Assembly: GCA_903835685.1 (NCBI GenBank) | Contig: CAILNX010000029.1 | Span: 1 to 64,000, forward strand | Origin: an uncultured delta proteobacterium | GTDB lineage: Bacteria > Desulfobacterota > Desulfovibrionia > Desulfovibrionales > Desulfovibrionaceae | Direction: 5' to 3' | Length of the DNA stretch: 64,000 nucleotides | Shown here: positions 25,087 to 32,786 of the stretch, in pieces | How positions within the stretch are numbered: position 1 is the first letter of the stretch | Layout of the letters: each line of letters begins with the position of its first letter | Notes under the pieces: generated by a model | The model's input: only the letters and a program-made list of their open reading frames with translations | Database searches by the model: none | What the model was told of the DNA's origin: nothing | Position numbers and translations under genes: made by a program

Positions 25087-25736
25087 GCTTTCCCCCTGGC
25101 TGACGGTCGGGATTTTTTCTTGGGCTTTTGGCCCGCCTTGTCGGGTGAGGCGCTTACGCCGTCATCGTCGTCGTCATCGGTTGCTTTCTGGAAACGGGCC
25201 TTGGCCTCGGCCTTGGACTTGGCCGTGGCCTTGGGCTTCACGGGTTTGGCCAGCTCCGGGGGCTCCGAGGCCAGCCGGGCGCGTTTGACCATGGCCCACT
25301 CGCAGGTCATGACTGTCTTGTCAGTCGTCCCGTCCTGGGCCAAATCGAATTTTTCCCCGCTCACGGCCAGGAGCCTGCCCTTCACGCGCTGGCCGCGCGC
25401 CTCGCTCCCCTGGGGCCAGAGAACCACGTCCAGGTCCTGTCCCACATAGCCCGCGAGCTGCTCCGGGCTGAAAAACTGCCGGTCCAGGCCCGGGGAGGAG
25501 ACCTCCAGGACAAAGGGGCCGGGGATCATATCCTCCACTTCCAGGGCCACGGACAGGCTGCGGCTGACCCGGGCCAGATCCCCGACGGTCACGCCCTCGG
25601 GCCCTTCCAGGAAGAGGCGCACCATCTGCCGATGGCCGGAAGAGCCTGTTTCCAGACCCCAAACGGAAAGACCCAGGGACTGGGCAATGGGTTCGACCAG
25701 AGATTTGATGACGGTTTTCAGTTCAGCGTCGGTCAT
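25083..25736 (-). CDS. rimP: ribosome maturation factor RimP
   Basis: A 217-residue RimP; about the first 155 residues are the two-domain RimP fold (VEPIAQSLGLSVWGLE, VSRSLSVALEVEDMIPGPFVLEVSSPGLDR). The extra C-terminal 60 residues are Lys/Ala-rich with a DDDDDD run and look disordered; such an extension is unusual in RimP. It acts in 30S assembly. It is the first gene of the operon that runs to pnp; the tRNA-Gly terminator ends 27 bases upstream of its start. Confidence 0.92.
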   Translation of the reverse strand: MTDAELKTVIKSLVEPIAQSLGLSVWGLETGSSGHRQMVRLFLEGPEGVTVGDLARVSRSLSVALEVEDMIPGPFVLEVSSPGLDRQFFSPEQLAGYVGQDLDVVLWPQGSEARGQRVKGRLLAVSGEKFDLAQDGTTDKTVMTCEWAMVKRARLASEPPELAKPVKPKATAKSKAEAKARFQKATDDDDDDGVSASPDKAGQKPKKKSRPSARGKA

Positions 25737-25762
25737 TCATGTCCCCCGCCCGGGCGGGAGTG

Positions 25763-25795
25763 AAAAAAAAAGGTGGACCCGGGAGAGGCCCACCT
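25763..25795 (-). terminator. intrinsic terminator after tRNA-Gly
   Basis: Leftward, GGTGGGCC pairs with GGGTCCACC around a short loop (one bulge) and is followed by nine T. It separates the tRNA transcript from rimP. Confidence 0.85.
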
Positions 25796-25843
25796 CAAAC
25801 GTCAAACCCGAGTAGTCTCAAAAAGGTTGTCGCTTAAGGGTTT

Positions 25844-25919
25844 TGGAGCGGGTGACGAGGCTCGAACTCGCGACACCAAGCTTGGGAAGCTTGTACTCTA
25901 CCAACTGAGCTACACCCGC
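25844..25919 (-). tRNA. tRNA-Gly (anticodon CCC)
   Basis: The complement folds as a full cloverleaf: acceptor GCGGGTG pairing with CACCCGC, D-arm GCTCAGTTGGTAGAGT, anticodon stem CAAGC/GCTTG with loop TTCCCAA giving CCC, and T-arm GTTCGAG. The discriminator is U and CCA is encoded. U73 and the CC anticodon bases agree with glycine identity. It reads GGG codons. Confidence 0.96.
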
Positions 25920-26012
25920 TCGCAAAGAAGGCTCAATAGCTTCGGTTCATGGCGCTGTCAAGGCTTTTCGTGGGCGTGGCCGGGTCCGGGACTGGTCTTT
26001 ACGCATGCATCC

Positions 26013-26681
26013 TTACTCTTGGACCGCACAGACCGCAAACAGGTCCAGGGGGCTGGTGAGGATGCGATCCGCTCCGGCAGCCCGCAACTCCTCCTCGCCC
26101 CGAAAGCCCCAGGCCGCGCCCAGCGCCAGCATGCCCGCGCTTTTGGCCGTCTTCATGTCGATGTCCGAATCGCCCAGGAAGGCCACCTCGTTCGGCGCGA
26201 CGCCCATGAGCCGGGCCAGTTCCAGGGCCGCGTCCGGCGCGGGCTTGCGCGGGAAGCCCGGCTGCTCGCCGAAGATATGGGCAAAGGGCGAGGGCGTGAA
26301 ATAGTGGTTGGTGGACAACTTGGTGAAGCCGTCGGGCTTGTTGGACAGGATGGCCAGGGGCAGGCCCTGGGCCGAGAGAGCGGCCAGCATCTCGGGCACC
26401 CCGGCATAGGGCCGGGTCTTGTCCGCCCAGCGGCGGCCGTACTCCTTTTCGGCCTGGGCCACGGCCTGGGCCAGGAGGGCGCGGTCCTTGGCCGCCTGGC
26501 CCAGGGCCAGGGCCACCAACTGGCCCAGCCCGCTCCCCACGAAACGGCGGTAGGCCGTTAGCGGATGCTCGGGCAGGCCGTGGGCGAAGAGCACGGCGTT
26601 CATGGCGTCGGCGATGTCCTCCAGGGTGTCCAGGAGGGTTCCGTCCAGGTCGAAGATGACGGCGCGGGGGGTCACGGGCAT
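26013..26681 (-). CDS. HAD-family hydrolase, phosphoglycolate phosphatase-like
   Basis: A 222-residue HAD subfamily IA enzyme. Motif I is FDLDGTLLDTLEDIADAMN with the nucleophile Asp, motif II LSNKPDG (Ser/Thr-Asn then Lys), and motif IV FLGDSDIDMKTAKSAG. The cap sequence and length fit Gph, which removes 2-phosphoglycolate, but close relatives act on other small phosphates. The start at MPVTPR is supported by GGGAAGG; the longer frame is not. It is transcribed away from the flagellar operon and ends 93 bases before the tRNA gene. Confidence 0.85.
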   Translation of the reverse strand: MPVTPRAVIFDLDGTLLDTLEDIADAMNAVLFAHGLPEHPLTAYRRFVGSGLGQLVALALGQAAKDRALLAQAVAQAEKEYGRRWADKTRPYAGVPEMLAALSAQGLPLAILSNKPDGFTKLSTNHYFTPSPFAHIFGEQPGFPRKPAPDAALELARLMGVAPNEVAFLGDSDIDMKTAKSAGMLALGAAWGFRGEEELRAAGADRILTSPLDLFAVCAVQE

Positions 26682-26781
26682 GGGCCTTCCCTGGCTTTTT
26701 GACGTTGTGGGAGCAGGGCCGGGGCTAGCGTGGGCCGAGGGCAAAGTCAATGCCCGGCCGCCTGCCCAGGCGGGCAGTCAT

Positions 26782-26797
26782 TGGCTCGTATTTTGCT
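26782..26797 (+). promoter_or_regulatory. sigma-54-type promoter of the flagellar operon
   Basis: TGGCTCGTATTTTGCT fits the -24/-12 consensus TGGCACG-N4-TTGCW with a single mismatch and the required 10 bases between GG and GC. It lies 28 bases upstream of the flgF start and immediately before its ribosome binding site. Rod and hook genes are commonly RpoN-dependent in motile proteobacteria. Confidence 0.75.
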
Positions 26798-26824
26798 ATT
26801 TGTCCGGCAAGGAGGAACCCCCCC

Positions 26825-27610
26825 ATGCGTGACAGTATGTACAGCGCCGCGTTCGGAGCCATGTCCGCCGAACACAGGTTGAACATGATCGCCAACAATC
26901 TGGCGAACGTGAACACCTCGGGCTACAAGAAGGACAAGGTGGCCTTTCATGACACCTTCATGCGCTTCGCCCATGATTACCTGGTTGATTCCAAGCCCTT
27001 CCTCCGGGACAAGGAGATGTGGCCCCAGGCCCACGTCATGGCCCGCCCCCGGCTTTCCTCCCAGCAGACGGAATTCGTCCAGGGCCATCTGGAGGTCACT
27101 GGCAACCCCCTGGACCTGGCCATTCAGGGCGACGGTTTCTTCAAGGTCCGCACGCCCGAAGGGGATTTCTTCACCCGCAACGGGCGCTTCACGGTCAATG
27201 CCGAGGGCGTCCTGGTCAATGAGGACGGATACACGGTCCTGGCCCAGGGCGGGCCGATGCAGCTCCCTCTGGGCGCCCAGCTCACGGTGGACGCCTCGGG
27301 CATGATCCGCACCAAGGACCAGGAACTGGGAAGGCTGGACGTGGTCACGGTGGACGCGCCGAACAACCTCGAAAAGATCGGCAAGAACCTCTACGGGGCC
27401 AGAAAGGGCAAGGAGGTGGCCGAGACCCCGGCCACGAGCCAGACCGTCGTGGCCCAGGGATATCTGGAGAAATCCAACGTGGAAGTGGTGGAGGAGATGG
27501 TGAACATGATCGAAGTCCAGCGGGGCTTTGAACTCTACCAGAAAATGATCAGCACTACCGGGGAACTGGACCAGAAGGCCATTGATCAGGTCGGCCGGGC
27601 CTCGGGTTAA
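26825..27610 (+). CDS. flgF: flagellar proximal rod protein FlgF
   Basis: A 261-residue rod protein. N-terminal LNMIANNLANVNTSGYKKD and C-terminal VEEMVNMIEVQRGFELYQKM form the coiled-coil ends shared by axial proteins, and GNPLDLAIQGDGFFKV is the central family signature. It differs from FlgG by its slightly different core and by position as first gene. AAGGAGG precedes the start. The sigma-54 promoter upstream makes it the head of the operon running to fliW. Confidence 0.92.
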   Translation: MRDSMYSAAFGAMSAEHRLNMIANNLANVNTSGYKKDKVAFHDTFMRFAHDYLVDSKPFLRDKEMWPQAHVMARPRLSSQQTEFVQGHLEVTGNPLDLAIQGDGFFKVRTPEGDFFTRNGRFTVNAEGVLVNEDGYTVLAQGGPMQLPLGAQLTVDASGMIRTKDQELGRLDVVTVDAPNNLEKIGKNLYGARKGKEVAETPATSQTVVAQGYLEKSNVEVVEEMVNMIEVQRGFELYQKMISTTGELDQKAIDQVGRASG

Positions 27611-27628
27611 GGAAGGAGGCGATTTCCT

Positions 27629-28411
27629 ATGATGCGTTCCCTGTGGACCGCGGCCACCGGCATGGTGGCCATGCAGACCCAGATCGACGTGATGTCCAAC
27701 AACTTGGCCAACGTGAACACCACGGGCTTCAAGAAAAGCCGGGCCGAGTTCGAGGACCTCATGTACCAGACCCTGCGCGTGGCCGGGACCTTGACCGAGG
27801 GCGGAAATTCCCTGCCCACGGGCATGCAGATCGGCATGGGCGTCAAACCGGTGACGGTGCACAAATTCTTCAGCCAGGGCGATTTCCAGAACACGGGCAA
27901 CCCCCTGGACATCGCCATCGAGGGCAACGGTTTCTTCAAGGTCGATTTCAACGGCACCGACGCCTACACCCGGGCCGGATCCTTCAAGCTGAACAAGGAC
28001 GGCAAGCTGGTCAACGCCAACGGCTACGCCCTGCAGCCCGAGTTCACCGTGCCGGCCGAGACCGTGAACGTGGTGGTTACCGAGCGCGGGCACATGGCCG
28101 CCATGGACAAGAACGGCAACGAGCTGGCCGCCGTGGACGTGCCCCTCTACAACTTCATCAACCCGGCGGGCTTAAACGCCGCCGGACGCAACATCTACCT
28201 GGAGACTCAAGGGTCGGGACCGCCCGTGCAGGGCATCCCCGGGGACACCAACTTCGGGACCATGTCCCAGGGGTTCCTGGAAGGCTCCAACGTCTCCCTG
28301 GTGGATGAAATGGTGGGGCTGATCATCGGCCAGAGGGCCTATGAAGTGAACTCCAAATCCGTGTCCACGGCCGATAGCATGCTCCAGACCGCCATCAACG
28401 TGAAACGCTAG
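27629..28411 (+). CDS. flgG: flagellar distal rod protein FlgG
   Basis: A 260-residue protein with MMRSLWTAATGM at the start, IDVMSNNLANVNTTGFKKSR, TGNPLDIAIEGNGFFKV, and the C-terminal VDEMVGLIIGQRAYEVNSKS that is standard for FlgG. It makes the distal rod. GGAGG precedes the start, 18 bases after flgF. Confidence 0.96.
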   Translation: MMRSLWTAATGMVAMQTQIDVMSNNLANVNTTGFKKSRAEFEDLMYQTLRVAGTLTEGGNSLPTGMQIGMGVKPVTVHKFFSQGDFQNTGNPLDIAIEGNGFFKVDFNGTDAYTRAGSFKLNKDGKLVNANGYALQPEFTVPAETVNVVVTERGHMAAMDKNGNELAAVDVPLYNFINPAGLNAAGRNIYLETQGSGPPVQGIPGDTNFGTMSQGFLEGSNVSLVDEMVGLIIGQRAYEVNSKSVSTADSMLQTAINVKR

Positions 28412-28467
28412 GTTTGGCCGGACCGGCCGGGGCTTTCCCGCTGGTCCGCAGGAAACAGGAACCGACC

Positions 28468-29508
28468 ATGTCCATTCACCGACGCCTTCCCTTCGCAAGA
28501 CCGTACCGGCGGGCGTTTTTGCTCCTGGCCCTGCCTTTGTCCCTGGGTTTGGCCCTGTCCCTGTCCATGGTCTTGTCCCTGGCGACGCAGTCCCTTGCGG
28601 CCTCGGCCGAGGGCGAGGACTACCGCCTGGTGGTCAAGACCGCTGCCTGCGTGGATGGGCCGTCGGTTCGGCTCAAGGACGTGGCCGTGCCCCATGGGGT
28701 CATGGCCCAGGCCCAGTGGGACCGCCTGGGGGCCCTGGAGCTGTTCAAGTCCCCGGGCCGGGGAGAGCCGCCCATGGTGGTGGACAAGGGCCGTTTGCGC
28801 GAGGCCCTCTCGGCCGTCCTGGGGGACGTGGTGTACAATTGTGTGCTGCCAGGCCGTCTGACCATCCAGCGCGGGGGGCGGCTCATGGACCAGACCGAAC
28901 TCTACCGGCGGGCTGTTGACGCCTTGACCCCCCAGGCCCGGGCCATGGGTGGAGAGGCCGAGTTCAAAGAAATGACGCTCCCGGAATTCATCCTCCTGCC
29001 CGACGATTTCGACCGGATGGAAGTGGAGACCCCGGCCGCGATCAGGCCCGGCCGCATCTCCTTCCGCTTCAAGGTCACGGCCTTGAACGGCAAGGTGGTC
29101 CGGCACGTGGCCGCCAGCGGTTTTTTAAGCCTGTGGAAGGCCGTGCCCTGCGCGGCCACGTCCATCAACCGCTTGGAGCGCATCACCCCGGAGAAGATCA
29201 CCTTTGTGCGCCGGAACACGGCCTATCTGTCCGGCGAGGTCTGGGACGGCCGGGGTGGACCCTGGCGGGCCACGGCCTCGGTGGGGGTCAACCAGCCCCT
29301 GTACCTGGACGGCCTGGAGCTCATGCCCGTGGTGGCCAAGGGCGACAAGATCAATCTGGTCTACGAGGGCAAAAGCCTGACGCTCACCACCCAGGCCGAG
29401 GCCATGGCGGACGGAGTCGTTGGCCGCACGATACTGGTTCGCAACTTGCAAACCAAGACCCAGGTCCAGGCCACGGTGCGTGACGCCAAGACCGCAGTGG
29501 TCCGTTGA
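28468..29508 (+). CDS. flgA: flagellar P-ring assembly chaperone FlgA
   Basis: A 346-residue protein, longer than enteric FlgA. A long N-terminal hydrophobic export segment (FLLLALPLSLGLALSLSM) is followed by a large N-terminal region and a C-terminal SAF domain (RLERITPEKITFVRR, KGDKINLVYEGKSLTLTTQAEAMADG). FlgA helps FlgI form the P ring in the periplasm. AGGAACCGACC precedes the ATG. The frame is open 18 codons further upstream without a signal. Confidence 0.85.
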   Translation: MSIHRRLPFARPYRRAFLLLALPLSLGLALSLSMVLSLATQSLAASAEGEDYRLVVKTAACVDGPSVRLKDVAVPHGVMAQAQWDRLGALELFKSPGRGEPPMVVDKGRLREALSAVLGDVVYNCVLPGRLTIQRGGRLMDQTELYRRAVDALTPQARAMGGEAEFKEMTLPEFILLPDDFDRMEVETPAAIRPGRISFRFKVTALNGKVVRHVAASGFLSLWKAVPCAATSINRLERITPEKITFVRRNTAYLSGEVWDGRGGPWRATASVGVNQPLYLDGLELMPVVAKGDKINLVYEGKSLTLTTQAEAMADGVVGRTILVRNLQTKTQVQATVRDAKTAVVR

Positions 29509-29533
29509 CATGTATTTCATCTGGAGGTTGTCC

Positions 29534-30247
29534 ATGAGGATTCGACGCATCCTGCCGGGAATCATCCTGCTGATGCTGGCCGCGGCCTGCACGCCCATGC
29601 ATCAGACCCCGTCCCCGGTGCCGCCCATCACCCCGGACGCGGAGGAGATGCCTGATCCCATGAGCAATCCAGGGTCGCTCTACAGCCCCAATCAGGCCGA
29701 GACCCTGTTCACGGACAACCGGGCCAGGCGGGTGGGGGACATCGTCATGATCACCATCACGGACGCCACCACGGCGGATCAGAAGGCCGACACCAAGGCC
29801 CAGCGCACCTCCACCACCAATTTCCAGGTGACCAATTTCGCGGCCGGCACCGTGCTCGGGGCTATCCCCCTGGTGAGCCAGATGGGCCTGCAGGGCAACA
29901 AGGGGGCCTTGCCCCTGTTCGACACCTCCTCGGCCAACAACCATGACGCCACGACCGAGACCAAACGCTCCTCCACCTTGACCACCAGCCTGGGCGTGCG
30001 CATCGTACGGGTCCTGCCCGGCGGGGTGATGCAGGTGGAGGGCGCGCGCCAGCTTCGCTTGAACGACGAGAACCAGATCCTGGTGGTGCGCGGCCTGTTG
30101 CGTCAGCGGGACATCAACCCGAACAACGCCGTGGATTCCGTCAAGCTGGCCGACGCCAAGATCGAACTCTACGGCGAGGGCATTCTGGCCGACAAGCAGC
30201 GGCCGGGCTGGCTCTCGCGCATCCTGGACCATATCTGGCCCTTCTAG
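29534..30247 (+). CDS. flgH: flagellar L-ring protein FlgH
   Basis: A 237-residue outer-membrane lipoprotein. The signal peptide ends at LAAAC, with Cys19 as the lipidation site. [26 protein letters not shown] and [21 protein letters not shown] are FlgH signatures. CTGGAGG precedes the ATG chosen here; an ATG eight codons earlier is less well supported. It forms the outer-membrane bushing. Confidence 0.93.
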   Translation: MRIRRILPGIILLMLAAACTPMHQTPSPVPPITPDAEEMPDPMSNPGSLYSPNQAETLFTDNRARRVGDIVMITITDATTADQKADTKAQRTSTTNFQVTNFAAGTVLGAIPLVSQMGLQGNKGALPLFDTSSANNHDATTETKRSSTLTTSLGVRIVRVLPGGVMQVEGARQLRLNDENQILVVRGLLRQRDINPNNAVDSVKLADAKIELYGEGILADKQRPGWLSRILDHIWPF

Positions 30248-30272
30248 GTTTTTTTTCGAGCACACGGAGAGC

Positions 30273-31439
30273 ATGACCATGAACACCAGCACCCTGATCC
30301 TTACCGAGCCCGAGCGCGAAACCCCGGGCCAATTCATCCTCAAGATCTTCGCGGGCGCCATGGTGGCCCTCATCCTGCTTCTGGCCTGCATCCAGTCGGC
30401 CTTTGCCGCCCGTTTGAAGGACATCGCCTCCATCAGCGGGCTGCGCAACAACGACCTGGTCGGCTACGGACTGGTGGTGGGCCTCTCGGGAACCGGGGAC
30501 AAAACCGGGGCCGAGTACACCACCCAGGCCATGAACAACATGCTCCAGAACATGGGCGTGAGCGTGGACAAGACCAAGCTCCAGCCCAAGAACGTGGCCG
30601 CGGTCATGGTCACGGCCCCCATGCCCGTGACCTCCCGTCCGGGCTCCCGGCTGGACGTGACCGTGTCCTCCATCGGCGACTCCCAGAGCTTGCTCGGCGG
30701 TGTGCTCCTGATGACCCCCCTGAAGGGCATCGACGGCAATGTCTACGCCCTGGCCCAGGGCTCGCTCACCCTGGGCGGCTTTTCCGTGACCGGCAACGCG
30801 GCCACGGCCCAGAAGAACGTGGTCACCGTGGGCCGCATCCCCAACGGGGCCAACGTGGAGCGGGCCGTGCCCTTCCAGTTCAACCAGCAGGACAAGCTTA
30901 CCGTGAACATGAACAACGCGGATTTCACCACCACCATGCAGGTGGCCAACGCCATCAATTCGGTCATTGGAGGCGGGCTGGCCAAGCCCGTGGACGCCTC
31001 CACCGTGGACATCGCCATCCCGCCCAAATATTCGGGCAACATGGTCCCGCTCATGGCCTCCCTGGAGAATCTGGAGGTAAACCCCAGCATGAGGGCCAAG
31101 GTGGTGGTGGACGAGAAGACCGGCACCGTGGTGGTGGGCCAGAACGTGCGCCTGTCCCGGGTGGCCGTGGCCCACGGCAGCCTCCAGGTGGTGGTCCAGG
31201 AGACCCTGGACGTGAGCCAGCCCGGGCCGTTCTCCCAGGGAGGGCAGACCGTGGCCTCCCCGGTCACGGACATCCAGGCCAAGGAGGAGAACCGCCGCCT
31301 CATGCTCATGGAAGGGGCCACCCTCCAGGAACTGGTTGACGGCTTGAACTCCGTGGGCGCGAGCCCCCGCGACCTCATTTCCATCCTGCGCACCTTAAAA
31401 GCCTCAGGGGCCTTGCAGGCCGACCTGGAGGTGATCTGA
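30273..31439 (+). CDS. flgI: flagellar P-ring protein FlgI
   Basis: A 388-residue periplasmic protein with an unusually long leader: about 25 polar residues before the hydrophobic stretch [16 protein letters not shown]. The mature protein starts [31 protein letters not shown] and ends with the ring-forming [23 protein letters not shown]. It polymerises in the peptidoglycan layer with help from FlgA. CGGAGAG precedes the start. The stop overlaps the flgJ start by one base. Confidence 0.96.
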   Translation: MTMNTSTLILTEPERETPGQFILKIFAGAMVALILLLACIQSAFAARLKDIASISGLRNNDLVGYGLVVGLSGTGDKTGAEYTTQAMNNMLQNMGVSVDKTKLQPKNVAAVMVTAPMPVTSRPGSRLDVTVSSIGDSQSLLGGVLLMTPLKGIDGNVYALAQGSLTLGGFSVTGNAATAQKNVVTVGRIPNGANVERAVPFQFNQQDKLTVNMNNADFTTTMQVANAINSVIGGGLAKPVDASTVDIAIPPKYSGNMVPLMASLENLEVNPSMRAKVVVDEKTGTVVVGQNVRLSRVAVAHGSLQVVVQETLDVSQPGPFSQGGQTVASPVTDIQAKEENRRLMLMEGATLQELVDGLNSVGASPRDLISILRTLKASGALQADLEVI

Positions 31440-32212
31440 TGAACGTCCAGGGCATGAGTCCGGATGCGGCTGTGGCCCAGGCGGCCGACACCGACCTGGT
31501 CCAGTTCAAGATGCGCATGGACGGGCTGAAAAAGCGCCTGGTCAACGCCCCGAGCCAGGAGAAGCAGCTCAAGAAAGCCTGCCAGGACTTCGAGGCCGTG
31601 TTCATCTCCAAGATCTGGCAGCAGATGCGCGCCTCGGTGCCCAAGGACGGGTATCTGCACAGCAAGGACGAGGAGATGTACAACTCCATGTTCGACAAGG
31701 AATTTTCCGAGAAGATGGCCGAGGGCGGGGGCATGGGCTTGGGGGACATGATGTTCCAGCAGCTCAAGAAGAAGCTGGCCTCGGCCAGTCGGGACACCCT
31801 GCCCGGGCAGGGCACTCCGGCCCTGGCCCCGCTCAAGGGTGTGCCCCAGGCCGAGGCTGCGGCTGCCCCGGCAGCGTCGGACCCCGTGGCCCTGGCCGAG
31901 TCGGATGTCGGCAATCCCGCCGTGGGACCAAGCTCCACCTACGAGCCGGTGGTGTCCTCGGCCGCGCCTCAGACTCTGCCCGCAGGCGCCCTGGCCCAGT
32001 CCGGGGCCGCACAGACCCGCCAGGACGCAGGGGTCCAGGCCCGTTTCGACGACCTGACCCGGCGCATCCGGACCCAGGCGGCCGGGGCCGTGGAGCAGAC
32101 CGCTCCCACTGCCCGGGCCGGAGCCGGGGCCTATCGGCGCATGGCTGCCGTGCCCCTGACTGTTTCGGCCTCTCCGGTCGCCCGGACTCCTGGCCGGGAT
32201 ATTGCAGAATAG
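31439..32212 (+). CDS. flgJ: rod-binding protein, FlgJ N-terminal domain type
   Basis: A 257-residue protein. Residues about 40-120 form the rod-binding domain (LKKACQDFEAVFISKIWQQMR, then FDKEFSEKMAEGGGMGLGDMMFQQL). The peptidoglycan-hydrolysing domain of enteric FlgJ is missing; the remaining 130 residues are Ala/Pro/Val-rich and disordered-looking. It caps the growing rod. A separate lytic enzyme must open the wall. It is coupled to flgI by a TGATG overlap. Confidence 0.88.
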   Translation: MNVQGMSPDAAVAQAADTDLVQFKMRMDGLKKRLVNAPSQEKQLKKACQDFEAVFISKIWQQMRASVPKDGYLHSKDEEMYNSMFDKEFSEKMAEGGGMGLGDMMFQQLKKKLASASRDTLPGQGTPALAPLKGVPQAEAAAAPAASDPVALAESDVGNPAVGPSSTYEPVVSSAAPQTLPAGALAQSGAAQTRQDAGVQARFDDLTRRIRTQAAGAVEQTAPTARAGAGAYRRMAAVPLTVSASPVARTPGRDIAE

Positions 32213-32300
32213 GGTCGGGGCCAGATTCGGCCCGGATGGGGCCAGGCCCTGAACTGAGAATAAAAGTCGATTAATTGCAGATTGTTGGGAGTAATTAAAC

Positions 32301-32786
32301 ATGAGCGCACCCCGATACATCCAGGAAAATCTGTCCCGTCAGGTCCAGGCCCTGCGCGGTCTGCTGGCCCTGCTGGAGGAAGAATTTGCTCTGTTGCGCG
32401 AAAGCCGCTCCCAGGATGTGACCCAGCTTGAGCTCTCCCTCCAGGAGCTCATGCGCCAGATCATGAGCGAACGCCTGGGCCTGCGCCGATTGATCCGAGA
32501 AGTGGACCCCAACAGCTCCCGGCTGTCCCACATCGCTGATTTTCTGCCCCCGGAGATCCGGGAGGCTTCGGCCCAATTGGCCCGGCTCATGGACGCCACG
32601 GAGCAGAGATGCGCCATCCAGGCCGAACAGAACCGGGTCCTGGCCCTGGCCCTGCACGACCAGAGCACGGCGCTTCTGGGCTACCTGCACGAGCAAATCG
32701 TGCCCCGCCAGGGGAACACCTACGGGGCCGGGGGGCGCATGGCCCGGCAGTCCATCGAGCCCCAGCTTCTGCGCGGGAGGTTCTAG
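32301..32786 (+). CDS. flgN: FlgN-family export chaperone
   Basis: A 161-residue, almost wholly helical protein (LSRQVQALRGLLALLEEEFALLRE at the N-terminus, EQNRVLALALHDQSTALLGYL near the C-terminus). It stands directly before flgK, the usual place of FlgN, which carries FlgK and FlgL to the export gate. The sequence family is weakly conserved, so the call rests on helical pattern, size and position. Its stop abuts the flgK start without a gap. Confidence 0.75.
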   Translation: MSAPRYIQENLSRQVQALRGLLALLEEEFALLRESRSQDVTQLELSLQELMRQIMSERLGLRRLIREVDPNSSRLSHIADFLPPEIREASAQLARLMDATEQRCAIQAEQNRVLALALHDQSTALLGYLHEQIVPRQGNTYGAGGRMARQSIEPQLLRGRF

